Assembly: GCA_019426215.1 (NCBI GenBank) | Contig: CM033402.1 | Location: 7,193,246 to 7,257,245 of the forward strand | DNA: 64,000 nucleotides | From: Buddleja alternifolia | Taxonomy: Eukaryota > Streptophyta > Magnoliopsida > Lamiales > Scrophulariaceae | Reading direction: 5' to 3' | In this document: piece by piece, positions 35,721 to 48,264 of the stretch | Numbering within the stretch: position 1 is the first letter of the stretch | Layout: the number at the start of each line of letters is the position of its first letter | Made by a program: the position numbers and the translations under genes | The notes under the pieces: generated by a model | Database searches by the model: none | What the model was told of the DNA's origin: nothing | What the model saw: only the letters and a program-made list of their open reading frames with translations

Positions 35721-36596
35721 GCTCACACAGGACTGAACTCAAATTAAATTTTTTAAAAACAGTAAATTATATTTTTCATGTGTTTCATTATAAGACGAGT
35801 ACAATATACGTAGAATCGGTCGAACTCAATTTACCCATAATAATTATAGGAAAATGGGGAAATTTTAGTTAGATCTAGTTTGATCCATTAGTTTATTTGT
35901 CTTATAATTAATCACGTGACAAAAATGATTCATTTTTTTATGTATACCTGAATTCAATTAAATTGAATTTGAATTAGATTTTCTTGGAAAATAGAAGTAG
36001 TACTTTTTTTCCTTCAACAGAATAGCACTAGTATTTGGTTTGCTTGTTTTACCCGTCATACTTTTTCCTCATATGCGAAAAGATGGTCAACACACGAGGA
36101 ATTGCACTAAGAATGAATAGATTCATGGGAGTAGACGTTTCAGAAATGACAGATGGGGCAAGTAGTGGTGAAAGTTGGTAAAAGCTATAACTAATAATTG
36201 CAGGAGCGCAAATTTATTTTCTTATATATTTGGCATCACAAAACACTGTTTTGGACGACGGTCGGCGATGAGATAGCTGCATTCCCATAAATGTCATGAG
36301 TTGGGCAATTAATATCTGCCAATTACGTTCTCCTCAGTTAAAGGGTATTGTTGCCAATAAATACACAATATTGACATAAATACACATAATGTATTCTTTC
36401 ATGTAATATCTCTTATTAATTTATTTATTATATGTTCGATTCAACGACTCTAAAAATTTATCAAAAAGCAATATGAATACGGTAAAATGGAGTGTGGGAA
36501 TTTTATTTCAGTTGGTTTATGTAAAAAAATAAATAAAAAATAAAAAGCTTAGCCCATGACACTGGATATTATATGTACAATAAGTGATTACAGGAA

Positions 36597-38130
36597 AATC
36601 TTATTTTTGGTACTATATTAGTGGTCATCTGTACTTTTGATACCATTGGTTTTCGAAACCTCACATTTGTGTCAAAAGTGGTCATTTTGCCTCAGTTTTG
36701 GTACTCCGTTAACTTGACTAACGGAAAAGATTTGGAAATTTACATTTTAATTCCCATAATTTCTGAATTTTGGTCCAAATGCACCCTATCATGCGAAAAC
36801 TCATCAAAACTCTAATTTGTTCTTTTGAAAAATATAGAAAAGATGCTGAATATATTTGAAATATGAGGAAAAAGGTAGAACTGTCATCCGCACGCAAAAT
36901 GACTTGAATGTCATATTGTTTGATGAAAATTAGATAAAATAGAAAAACTATGCATAAATCAGGAAAATGCAGAAAATACCTTAGTCTGCAGTGACTTAAA
37001 AGAATCTACGAAAAGACAAAAACACCCTCGATGGGCAATTACTAGAATTCCTTGTTTTTGATCAAAATCCAATTAAAGAGGAGAAAATATTGAAAAATAT
37101 GAAAAATCATTAAAATATAGAAAAAATCTAATATACCTAAAAACACTAAAAAATGGTGAAAAGATAAAAATATCATTTGACGACACAATAACTAGAATGC
37201 CCTTTTTTCAGCTTACATATGCATGATGGGTAAATGAAGATGAAAATCAGATAAAATTCGAGAAAATATGTATGATTGGAGAATATGTTTATCAATTTTT
37301 TACATTCGCATTATGGGTAAACGAAGATGAAAATAAGATAAAATTCGAGAAAACATGTATTATTGGAGAATATGTTTATCAATTTTTTATTTTGGAGCTA
37401 TGAATTTAATCTTTCTTGATTGTAAAGAGAGGTTTTGATGTCCATATAGCCTTGTCTCTTGCTTAAAATCCAATTTATGTCTATTTTCCTATTTTTGGAT
37501 TTTTTTTTTGTATTTTTTAAATAAATATTTTATTGTTATATGTGCCGATATCATCAATTTTCATTATTTGCTATTTTTGTTTTAGTTTTCCCAATATTTG
37601 GCAAAAATAGGGATATTTTGGTCATTTTACTCTACATAACATTTTTGTTTTATCAATATTGATATTTTTTGAGTCTTTCTACGACTTTTAAGGTAATTTA
37701 ATGATTATTCATATTTTTTAATATTTGTTCCTATTTTGTATTATATTATCAAAATTTATGGTATTCATGTCATTTTGCACTGTGACGGTGGTTCTAGCTT
37801 TTCCCTCTCTCTTTCTATATTTACCAAGCATTTGAAATATATTCTACACTTTTCCAAAAAAAAATTCCAACTTTTTCAATTTTTTTCCATTTTTTTTATC
37901 AAAATTTGCAGGTATTTTGGCCGAATTTTCGAATCATAGGATGCATTTGGACCAAAACTCGAAAGTTATGCCACTTAAAATATAAATTTCCAAACACTTT
38001 CCGTTAGTCAAGTTAACAGAATACTAAAATTAAGAAAAATTAATCACTTTTGTACCAAAGGTGAGATTCCAAACCAATTAGTATAAAAAATGTATAGACG
38101 ACTACTTATAATATAATACCCAAAATGAGA
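36597..38130. mobile_element. Long-terminal-inverted-repeat MITE, about 1.5 kb
   Basis: The first and last 250 bases or so are inverted copies. Left features such as TTTTGGTCCAAATGCA and TTAACTTGACTAACGGAAA reappear complemented at right (TGCATTTGGACCAAAA, TTTCCGTTAGTCAAGTTAA). Duplication copy 2 lacks it near 55915. I could not fix a clean target duplication. No coding capacity. Confidence 0.75.
37215..37390. repeat. 87-bp tandem duplication
   Basis: Two successive copies, anchored by ATGGGTAAA at about 37226 and 37313, both containing AGATAAAATTCGAGAAAA and ATTGGAGAATATGTTTATCA, with a few differences. Located inside the MITE at 36597-38130. Confidence 0.85.
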
Positions 38131-38310
38131 TTTACTTAGTTATCACTTATCACCTCACATCATCCCTTTCGAATCACTTCAATAGTCTCCAAAATTTATT
38201 CAAATATTCAACGTTTTGAATTTAAGATAGGTGAAAATATATGGTTGACTTATAATTTTGCACAAAAAGCTATAATTTGCATTATTAGAATTGTGATAAC
38301 TTTTTTAAAG

Positions 38311-39253
38311 GGATAACTATATTTATTATCCTTGAGGTATTGCCTAATTATAAAAAAACACCCCCTTGTTGTATAAATTACACCTAACACCTTATTGATT
38401 AATTGCGTCCATTAGGGTTTCTGTTCCTAAAATAACTTTCGGAAATACCTCTAATTAATGTAAACCCTAATTTCCCAGACAATTATGTCCTTTGGGGTGT
38501 ATTTGTAAAGTTTTTCAAAATATAGGTGTGTAAATGAAATATTTTGGACTTACTTAAAATACTTCAATTTAAAATGCATTAACATATATTGAATTCGGTA
38601 TAAATCTCCAAAAAAAAAATTAAAAGATTGAAATTTAGAAAAAGAAATAGTGAAAAATATTTGAGTTATAATTTCAATCATTTTTAATTACATTATAATT
38701 TTCATATTTTCTAGAAATATATAAATACAGTATTTATGTATACAGTTTTTTGTATAATTTTCAGATTTCCAAAAAATAAAATAAATTAGAAGTTATTTTT
38801 TTCTTTCATAAAATAAATAAATATTATTTAGTCTTTTATGAAATTATGTTTGATAATTTTCAAAAAGAAAATAAATTAGGAATTTTCTATTTCCTATAAA
38901 TAAATAAAAAATTTAAATCTTTAAACAAAAATGAAAAAGAAAAAAAAAGGAACAAGAAGGGAAAAGAACAACGGCCATTGCCATCTTCTTCCCCAATCTT
39001 CAACATTCCCACCAACCACCGCCCCCTCCGTCCAGCCCAACATCCGCCAACCACCCTTGCTGCTAGGCCCTAGCCCAACAGCCACCTTCCCACCTCAAAT
39101 CGAAGCAATATCGCCAACCATCCACCACCTCATTCGCACCGCGCCACCAGCCCCCCCACCCCCTTCGTCCAGCGCCAAAAATCGAAGCAACATCCGTCTC
39201 AAGTTGATTTCCTTTAAGATGAATGCACAATTTTATGTTCGATTTCTAAGAAA

Positions 39254-39295
<42 letters not shown>

Positions 39296-39590
39296 TCAAT
39301 CTTTGACAAGTTTTCTTTTAAGTTTGATTTTTGATTTTGAAATTGATATTAGAAGTAAATGTAGAGATGGAAAGGGGCAACGTGGTAATTCAACTTTTTT
39401 TTAATTTTTTTAAATCTTTTTTCTTTTTTAAAAAAAATATTCCGTAAGGGCATTTAGGTCATTGCATATTTTTCATCCAATCTTATATCATTCAATGGAT
39501 CAATAGAGTGTTAGATGTAATTTATAAAATAAGAAGGTGTTTTTTGTAATTTGGCCACACCTTGAGCGTAATAGATGTAATTATCCCATA
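38311..39590. mobile_element. Terminal-inverted-repeat element, about 1.3 kb, no transposase
   Basis: Left end GGGATAACTATATTTATTAT and right end ...TGTAATTATCCC are inverted copies, with similarity of about 100 bases (AATTACACCTAACACC at left, GTGTTAGATGTAATTT at right). The interior has low-complexity Pro/Ser-coding sequence (38931-39200) and an AC/AT microsatellite (39256-39295). No protein domain is seen. Confidence 0.7.
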
Positions 39591-41489
39591 TATTAAAATT
39601 TAATTAAAATCTATTTCAAAATAAATCTATAAAAACGATTATTGATTTTCGTAGAAAGACAATTAGTTATCACCTAACATCAGCCCATATGTTCGAGATT
39701 TAGACAATATAGGCATCCTTTCGAAGCATTCTAGTGGTTGGTCAAAACTTGATTTAAATATTGGAATGTTTGAATTTGAAAAAGGTGAAAGCATATATTA
39801 TTTACCCGTAATTTTGCACAGAAAGTTATAAAGAGAGTTATTTGAATAATTGTCACAATATCGGAAATCTAGATGAAAATTAATTTTTTTTTCTAAAAAA
39901 AAAGATTGTTTGTTTTCTTGGAAACACATGCAAGTGCCTAATGCCAAGTGACAAACCCGATTTCAAAATTTTGGTGAGGTATCTCTTTATTAAGTGTACG
40001 ATATATTTTTTCCTTTATGTAGCACAAGAGATGATAGCATTACATATTATAAATTATTTTTTCAACACATAGGAATTTAATGTTCATTTATAATTTCATT
40101 TTCCGATGTTTTTAAAACATGCTCCATCTGTTGTATACGTGTACATTACACACAATGTTGCACGAATACAAATACAATAGGATACGATATAAATACTAAA
40201 TACAGCAAAAATCAAAATTCAAGGATACAATACGTTAATGATACGAATAATATCTATACATACACACACACACACACATGAGATGGAAAAATAAATTTGA
40301 CTCAGTAGATTACTTGAGATAAATAAAGCTATAATTTTAAGCACATCACCAATTCGTTGTTTATAGGCTCAAAAGTTTCATAGCCAAAAACTTTCATAGT
40401 TTGAGATCTACTAATATCAATTTATTAAATTCTTATCCAAAATTTTCATTATAGATGATTTTCACATGGCGAGTAAGATTAACATGATTTTTGTTACTTT
40501 TAATTTCTTTAAATTTTGTTTGTTGAACTTATAACTTTTACTTTTGTAATAAGATGCCGTATTATCTATATATTCTTCTATGTGAACTCAAAAAGCATTG
40601 TATAATTTTTATTTTTTTTGTGTAAAGTAAATACTTCATTACTATAAACAAGATATATACACCAACCTCATCGCACTTATAGTGAGTCAACTATACTCAT
40701 GTGTGATCAGAAACCAAAACTCAAAGACAAAACAATCATATCTGCAAAGAGGAGAATACTACACATGTATAATTTTCTCAACATAACATCTATTTCTACT
40801 ATTCAAATTCTTTGTTTTACCCCCTATATTGTATAATGTTAAAAATAAAATACTCTATCCTAGTATCCGTGACATGTCACATACTTCAAATTTTTTATCG
40901 GATATGGTATCCGAATTTTTTATTCCGAATATTTCAAAAATACATTGGATACGGTATTCAGATTGTATCTGAGTACGATCCTGCCCGAAAGTTGTATTAA
41001 AAGTATTCGTATATCATAAATTACAAGATATTGTACGTTATATTGAACTTTTAGGAACAATTTGAGATAAAAATAGATGAAACTCTATTTTTTCAGAAAC
41101 TATTATCTGAAATTCCCTCGATTGGTGACGGAGGAATTAAAAGCTCATAGAGAAGAAGAGAAAATAAAGTTGCATTTATCTTCATTGATTTGTGAGAACT
41201 CTAAACCACAAATGAGTCTTGTTCAAAGTGTCCAATTTTGAGCCACAATTTAATTCCACGACCTTAATGGCGGCCAATGGAACTTCATCGACCAAATAGG
41301 CTGAGCTTTTGGGGGGTCAAACAATATAGCGAGATGAGTCTCATCAAAGAACGTGTTTTTGTGAAGGCATGTTTTTCTTTGTCTCATTAAATGATGTTGG
41401 CTGCCCACTCAAAAGTGCTAGTAATTCTAGAAATGGAGTTAATTTATCACAAAATAAGTTTTACATATTTAATGGTTACAGATTTGTAT

Positions 41490-41755
41490 AAAAGTTATTA
41501 CTCTTGGTGATTAATGACAAGGAAGTTGTTGTCACTATTGACAATTAGTGACAAATATAGTTGTCACTCTATTTGTGTTGTCACTGTACATGTGTCACTA
41601 ATTGTCAATAGTGACAACTTTAAAAAAAAATTATCACTAAATTTTTTTATTGTGACAAAACAAAAATTATTATCACTCATTATGTATATATAGTGATAAA
41701 TTTAACATTCTCATTTAAAATTTTATCATTAATATTATTTTTTATTGTAGTGTAT
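41490..41755. mobile_element. CACTA-like fragment with inverted TGACAA words
   Basis: Contains GTTGTCACTATTGACAATTA at about 41527 and its inverted partner near 41593, and ends in TTTTTATTGTAGTG, the complement of a CACTA-type terminus. It is related to 15355-15714. The left terminus is missing. Confidence 0.55.
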
Positions 41756-41844
41756 ATTGAATTTTTTGTATAGAAGAAAATTAGTAGATTGATATTTTAT
41801 TGAAATTATGCTTAGGTTTTTCAAATTTATAAATTGAAGTAGTT

Positions 41845-42105
41845 ACGAATTTAGGGAAAATTTATGTCCTATTGAACTTAAAGTTGCAAATTTAGTTCCA
41901 TAGGATTGACAAAAAATTGCAACTTTGGTCTCATCATTGAAAAATTGACACAAAATATTGTGTGTAACGCGACCATTAATCTCAAAAATACAAAAAAAAA
42001 AAAAAAGGAAATTAAAGTAAAACTCAAAATACTTATATATAAAATAAAAAAAAAAGATAAGAAAAGAAAAGAAGAAAGACCTGAAGAAGGTCGTCTTCTT
42101 CACAG

Positions 42106-42138
<33 letters not shown>

Positions 42139-42690
42139 ACCAAAAAACAATCCACACTAACCAACACCCTCACCCCGCTGCCTCCACCGACTTCTGCTCG
42201 CCGACCGTTCCATCAATTGCACCTCCATTGTTAACAAACTTAATCTTCTTCATTGCACCTCCATTTGTCTTCACGATTTGCAAATTCGAGGCCCCTCTTA
42301 CTTTGCAGCAAACTTAATCTTCTTTTGGTGGTGCTATGGAGGGGGTGGGGGCTACAGGTTGGGGTGGATTGGTGGGGTACCAATGAAAGTTGAGTTGGGG
42401 ATTACAATTACAATTTCCTATTTTTTAATTTATAATAAATATTTTTTGTGTTTTTGTATTTTATAATTATTTTTAATTTAATTTTTGATTTTGAATTTAT
42501 TTTTGTATTTTTCGAGATAACGGTGCGTGTATGATACTCTTCTTTTTCTATTTATTTTTTGACAGACTGGACTAAAGTTGCAACTTTTTAAGTCCCATGG
42601 GACTAAATTTGCAACTTTAAGTCCAATAAAACTTGAATTGCAAAGCGCGAAATTCTTTGGGACCATAAATGAAATTTTTCCTACGAATTT
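41845..42690. mobile_element. Inverted-repeat element with a 33-base C run
   Basis: Left AAAGTTGCAAATTTAGTTCC and right GGGACTAAATTTGCAACTTT are inverted, as are AAAATTGCAACTTTGGTC and GGACTAAAGTTGCAACTTTT, giving about 100 bases of inverted ends. The centre holds 33 consecutive C (42106-42138) and a Pro-rich low-complexity segment. The right half recurs at 14338-14690, where the Tat element has replaced the left half. Confidence 0.7.
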
Positions 42691-44445
42691 TAGTTTCCTT
42701 ATTTTTATTATATTAAATTATTTTAATTTGAACATAGAATTTTGCAGTTCTTATACATCTCAAAATAACATATTGATTAATTTAAATATGAATCTTTATA
42801 TTTTATTTTTAAGAAGATTAAATTTCAGTAAAAAATTTGATCATATTAATAAAAATGAAATAGATTTAAAGTGAATTGAACCAAATGGTTTCACTTTAAT
42901 TATTTAAAATCAAATTAAACTTTTGAATATAGTAGTATTGTCTAAAGTTTGTTAAATAGAATACGAAAAACAAGTTCTAAGAGTATATGTTAAAACTTCT
43001 AGAATACATTTTTCCCGGTTCAAATGGATAATTATATAACTACATGGAAAAATTACTAAAACCCCTTAAAATAAATTTTTATATTTAAAAAACCCGTGAA
43101 AATACTTTTCAATCTCAAAAACCCACTCTACAAACTTTTCATTCAAAAAACCCCCAAAAGTTAAGACTAAGAACTATTTTGAATAAACTACCCCTTATTA
43201 TTAAATTACAAATTGATCAATTGATCTTTTTTATCAATTTTTTTATGTTTTAAAATTTTCAAATTAATAAGTTGAATAATACAAAAAATGTTTTTAGAAT
43301 TAAATATTTTTTATACTCTTATTAATTTATTTTTATTTTACTTTGATAATTATCTAAAAATATTTTTTAAATTTTGTTAAAAAGGTTAAAAATTTGAAAA
43401 TTTTAAAAATAAAATTATATTTAGTCAATTATCAATATAAATTTTTTTAACTAAATAAATCTCTATACAAAACTACAATTAATTAAATTTTTAGTCTTGT
43501 AGGCTAGAGGCAATTAAGTCTATAAATTTATTAACCTTAAGTCTTGGGATTTGTGGGATGAAAAAGTTTGGTGGAATGGGTTTTTCGAATTGAAAAATTT
43601 TATCAAGGATTTTTTGAATATAAAAATTTATTTTAGCTGTTTTTTAGTAATTTTCCCTAACTACTTCAAAAATATACAATATTATTATATCAGGGACTAA
43701 AATGCATTCAGAAATTCAAAGTGTCCATTGTACCTTCCAAAAGTCATGTGCAACATGCTATCTTTTCAGCCCAAAAACCATGCAAAAATAGATTCAAGAA
43801 CTACACTAGAATAAAAATAAAAATTGAAAAGAAGGTAGCGTAATGTTCTAAACTATAAGGATGAAAGTGATATATTAAACTACTATTGACGTTAACTTAA
43901 TTTAAAGTAATAGTATTTTTTATGATTATTTTACTTTTTAAATTTTTCTGCTTTCCCATGGAGGAAACCCTATTTTCCTCTTCACTTCAAGAAGTAGATG
44001 GCTTAAAAAAATTAAGAAGAAAATAATAAAGTGATTTGAACACTTTGTAATCGATAATGAGTATATTTTATGTTATGTTTGGTAAATATATATTGAGTGA
44101 CTGAAGTATAAAAAGTGTCTAATAAATATGTTTATATCATTTGATTATTTGTATATATCTAGTACAATGAAAACACTTCCCCTGCAATCTGTCATTTGCT
44201 CATTAGATGTCCACAATATAAAGCTTCTAATAAACCGTCTACGAAAGAGAAAGAAAGAGAGCAAGAATTGACTTGCACCCCCTTATTCAAAAGCATGCAC
44301 TGTGACATTATGTTCTTTAATTTACCTACTTATTGTCTATTGATTTGATGGATTATCTCGATGTTGTCAATCAGTTTTCTAACAACCAATTATTTTTCTT
44401 CTTTTTGCTTTCCAATCTTCCACACGGAACTAATTCAACTTTAAA
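42305..44445. repeat. Segmental duplication copy 2, first part
   Basis: Collinear with 14338-16450 and directly continuous with 44455 onward. It lacks the CACTA-like and Mutator MITE insertions of copy 1 but has its own MITE at 43044-43657. No gene seen. Confidence 0.85.
43044..43657. mobile_element. MITE with about 120-base inverted ends, 614 bp
   Basis: Flanked by TAACTAC (43037-43043 and 43658-43664); copy 1 has a single site, ATATAACTACTTCAAAAATA near 15016. Left end GGAAAAATTACTAAAA is answered by TTTTTTAGTAATTTTCCC, and similarity continues through AAATAAATTTTTATAT and the GGGTTTTT segments. The apparent 7-base target fits no common superfamily cleanly; one degraded base of an 8- or 9-base target is the likely explanation. 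Confidence 0.82.
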
Positions 44446-44687
44446 TCAAAATCAACTAATTGCAATTTACCTGTGAAACACCTAAAAAGTAAAAAAGGCT
44501 CTCGTGAAAAAACAAAGGGCAATGTAAGAAAATCAAGAGGCAATTTAGTCCACCTGTGCACCATGCTCGCGTTTTGAGAGTGATTATTTTGTTTGGGTCT
44601 TTAAATGACAATTTTGCCCATAATTTAACAACCATTTGATCTATTCTGATCACAATCAACTATCAAAATTAACACCTATATATTCAT

Positions 44688-45610
44688 GAGAAAATAGCAG
44701 ATACCTCCCCAAAACTATTAGGTGATGTGCATTTTGCCCCCCAAACTATTAAAAGTTGCACTCAACACCCTAAACTATGGGTAATTCTATGATAGACCCT
44801 GTGTAATGGAGCCGGTGCTCATTACACCACACATTTGTGTTGGGATAATAAAATTCACACATCCCAACACAAATGTATGGTGTAATGGGCACTAGCTCCA
44901 TTACACCCGGTCCAACATAGATTTTTCCCTAAACTATCATATATGTGCACTTTGTCCCCTCGGTCAGCTTCGGGCAGCACACAGGGGGCAAAGTGTTACA
45001 AAACGCATAGGTGAGGGGGCAAAGCGCATATCACCTCATAGATGAGGAGGCAAAGCGCACATCACCAGATTTTTTTTATTTTTTAAAATTTTTACCAATT
45101 TTTTATTTTTATACTTTTTTTATTTTATTTTTTTATTTTCATGTTTTCGAATTTTTGAATTGACTTTTTTGTTTTTAGAAAATTATGAATATTTGAATTT
45201 ATATTTCTTTTCATTGTTTTCTTATTTATTTTCATGTTTTATTTTTATTTTTTTTATTTTCATATTTGAAAATTATTTATTTCAAACCTAGAAATAATAC
45301 TTCAAGAAAAATTCAAATAAATCCCAATATGCATGATTTAAATTGAACGATGAATGGGTAAAATTTTCCCCGAAACTGACCGAGGGGGGTTAAGAGATAC
45401 CCCCCAACCTATGAGATGATGTACACTTTGCCTCCTCACTTATGCGGTTTGTAACACTTTGCCCCCTGAGTGCTGCTCGAAGTTGACCGAGGGGGCAAAG
45501 TGCACATATATGATAGTTTAGGGTGTTGAGTGCAACTTTTAATAATTTGGAGGGCAAAGCGCACATCACCTCATAGTTTTGGGGGGGGGGGGGTTATCTG
45601 CTATTTTCTC
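44688..45610. mobile_element. Mutator-type MITE, about 200-base inverted ends, 9-bp target
   Basis: Flanked by TATATTCAT (44679-44687 and 45611-45619); copy 1 has the empty site CTATATATTTATTTAATC near 31548. Ends GAGAAAATAGCAGATA and its complement are followed by inverted copies of AACTATTAAAAGTTGCACTC and GGGGGCAAAGTGTTACAAA. A second MITE is nested at 44779-44926. Non-coding. Confidence 0.9.
44779..44926. mobile_element. Nested MITE, 148 bp, 11-bp target duplication
   Basis: Flanked by CCCTAAACTAT (44768-44778 and 44927-44937) within the left arm of the larger MITE; the right arm (about 45520) has that site uninterrupted. Near-perfect inverted halves (TGTAATGGAGC...GTGCTCATTACACC against its complement) would fold into one long hairpin. 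Its end sequence resembles the 15825-16166 element, so the two are probably one family. Confidence 0.85.
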
Positions 45611-46499
45611 TATATTCATTTAATCAAATTTATCATAACCATTGATCTTAATATAGATCAATGGTCAAGATTTAAAATATTATATTTAATATTTATAAAT
45701 AAAAAATTTATTTTTATAATTCTAAAATTAAATTTAATATTATAGAAATACAGTTCTATATGTATATATACATATATACTTTATATATAAATATTATACA
45801 TGTACATCTATATATATGCGGTGGTGGAATGTTTGTTGCCGTCGCCGTCACCGGCGTCTGGTGGATGAGGGGGATGGGGAATTTGGCGGCCAGTGGTGGT
45901 GGCTGAGGTCTACCGGAGACGGTGGAATTGGCGGCTTAGGAGTCATGATTTGCGACTGGCGCAAAGGGTTGTGGTGATGGCTTGGCGAGGGATTTTGGGG
46001 GGGGGGGGGGGCTAAAGGTTGTGGAGGTCGCTAGGGTTTGCTGGTGGAGGGCTTGATGACTGGCGCGACAGTAGATCCAGATAGACGGCGATGATTAGAA
46101 ACTAAATTTTTTATTTCAAAATTGCAATAATAACTATATATTAACTAAATGCCCGTGGTAAAGTTTTTCATGTTATGTTACTATTTTTAGAGCTTACAAT
46201 TAAGGAACTAAATTTTTTATTTCAAAATTGTGATTTTGTATTCTATAAATACATGTGTATGCTTAGTGCGTCTATAATAGATGCCAGCCATGTTTGTAAT
46301 TTAATAAATATTTATGTATTTGATGAGCATACGTAAAACAAAAAACAAAATAAAATATAGTTTATTTGCAATAGATAATCTCAATGGACTTTAATCTTGG
46401 AACAAATGTAACTATCCATATAATGAGACATCGACTGGAGCTTTAGTTAATGATATTTAATTGCTTTCCTCTTCTTTTCTTTTGTTTTTCTGTTTCATT

Positions 46500-46632
46500 T
46501 ATCAAAAGTTCGGGTAATTTTTTTGCTCATCATATTGCGATGGTAGCCGTCAAAGCTCCGGAGCCTGTTATCGATCTTCCTATGCTTGCTTCCTCTTCTT
46601 TGTTTTTGGATTTTTCTGCTCCACATCATTAA
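46500..46632 (+). pseudogene. Possible LINE RNase H C-terminal fragment, copy 2
   Basis: Reads FIKSSGNFFAHHIAMVAVKA, the duplicate of the fragment at 32580-32750. Too short for a firm assignment. Confidence 0.35.
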
Positions 46633-46872
46633 TTTAGGGGTTAATTGCGATTTACCCCCATATGAAATTCGTATATAACAAAAAAAAAAAAATTATGAAA
46701 AAATAATAAGCAATTTACCTCCCTATATTTTCCAAATAAAGCATACTACCTTCCCAAGTACCGTTTTCTCCTAAAAAAATATATATCTAACGGTGGTGAG
46801 ACATGGAGCCCCACATTGAATGCTAGAGCAATTAAAAAAATGGATTATATATGACTGGAGAGTGGAGACAAC

Positions 46873-47855
46873 TAGGGCTGGGCGTTCGGGTCGGGTTTTC
46901 GGGTACCCACCCGACCCGATCGGGTTCGGGTAATTCGGGTAGCAGTTTTTTTAAAAATTTCGGGTATCGGGTATTACCCGAACCCGATCTACAGTTCCAG
47001 TTTGGGTATCGGGTAGGAAGTTCCTACCCAATTACCCAATCGGGTACCCGAGTTTCAAAGCAATATATATATATATACACACACATACATTGATACATAT
47101 ACCGTGCAGAACACAAAAGAAAAAACCTCTTAACTCTTCACCTGTTACATTCAATTTCAATTTAATTAATTGTTAAATCTTAACTTATTTCTTAATTTCA
47201 CATTTAAATGAATATTAATAATATTTAAAAAAAAAAAAAACAAATGCAAGCTAAAGCCTCTTTTGCTTGCAGCTTTAGCTTGCAAAATGCAAAAACAAAA
47301 CAGAGTCGCAGGCCTCTGTTTTGACCCCAAATTTAAAAATTGAGGTGCTCAAGTTTAATTACGCTAACCTAATTAAACACCTGCGTGTATATGTATGTAT
47401 AGATGCGTGTATGGATCTTGTGTGTATACGTATCGTAGGTGAGTTTGCGAAGATGAAATGAGCGAGTTGACTCAGATCAGAAGTGAGAGGGTAGAGAGAG
47501 AAAGTATTGGACTAGATTTCGAAGAATGGTGGAATTTGGGAGAGAGAAAAAGTTGATGTAGGCAAAAATTTCCTTTCTGTATAATGCCAAAATGTAGTTG
47601 ATTGAGGTTAAATATAATATAAAATAAAAAAGAGTAAAGAAACTTTACTTTTGAAGTTTGAACATCCAACCAACTCATAAAGATTCCCAAAGCTATTAAG
47701 CAGATTGAAAGGGGTAACCGGGTACCCGAAACCCGAACTTTCGGGTACCCGACAATTTCGGGTATCTAATTGGGTAGCAAAAATTGCTACCCGAACCCGA
47801 AATACCCGAACCCGAATTACCCGAACTCGAATTACCCACCCGACGCCCACCCCTA
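46873..47855. mobile_element. hAT-type non-autonomous element, 983 bp, 8-bp target
   Basis: Flanked by GAGACAAC (46865-46872 and 47856-47863); copy 1 has the single site TGGAGACAACAATATGCC near 32776. Ends TAGGGCTGGGCG and the complement of CGCCCACCCCTA are classic hAT termini. Both arms are packed with CGGGTA/TACCCG words over about 170 bases at left and 150 at right. No transposase ORF. Confidence 0.9.
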
Positions 47856-48264
47856 GAGACAACAATATGCCAACGTCTATAATTTTATAATGATTGTTAA
47901 CGTTCTTCTCGTAATTATATATCTTCTCTAGGCAATACACATACGGACATATGTTGTTCTTAAAGATAAGTCTTCAATTTTGAATGTGGCTTTCTGAGAC
48001 AATTGTTGGCGGTCTTCTACGGGCAACCCAATTCTTTAATATAAAATGAATTTATTTATTTATTTCCAAGCATAGATTTTCTTTTTAAGATAATCAAATA
48101 AGAACACCTCTAGAACTCTAAGATTCTTTTGATATGTGTATAACAATTTATAGCGAATATTTACTAGCTATTGATAATTTTGGCGAAAGTTAGATTTCAA
48201 TTTAAACTAATTGTCCAATTAATTTTTTCTAAAAGAATTAAATGGGAATGAGACAACGAGTTAT

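Larger units (their letters stand above)
31311..41440. repeat. Segmental duplication copy 1, second part
   Basis: Collinear with 44455-56820. Matching landmarks: GTCCACCTGTGCACC (31423 and 44549); TTGGCGGCCAGTGG (32226 and 45882); CAAACGCAGCCATGATGG (33572 and 50413); the U-box gene 3' end (35553 and 52575); AATGAGTCTTGTTCAAA (41210 and 56551). The copies differ by insertions of MITEs and hAT elements and by many substitutions, so the duplication is not recent. Confidence 0.88.

Noticed and set aside
35426..35872. 148-residue plus-strand ORF
   Set aside because: It covers the antisense strand of the truncated U-box gene copy; no independent evidence for a gene.
38931..39404. 157-residue Lys/Pro-rich plus-strand ORF
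   Set aside because: Low-complexity interior of a terminal-inverted-repeat element, running into an AC/AT microsatellite.
41843..42157. 104-residue minus-strand ORF with a Gly run (and the 84-residue Pro-rich plus-strand ORF)
   Set aside because: Created by the 33-base C run and low-complexity sequence within an inverted-repeat element; no family features.
44780..44930. Possible microRNA precursor (long hairpin of 148 bp)
   Set aside because: The hairpin is a MITE with its own target duplication. Small RNAs may arise from it, but a microRNA gene cannot be claimed from sequence alone.
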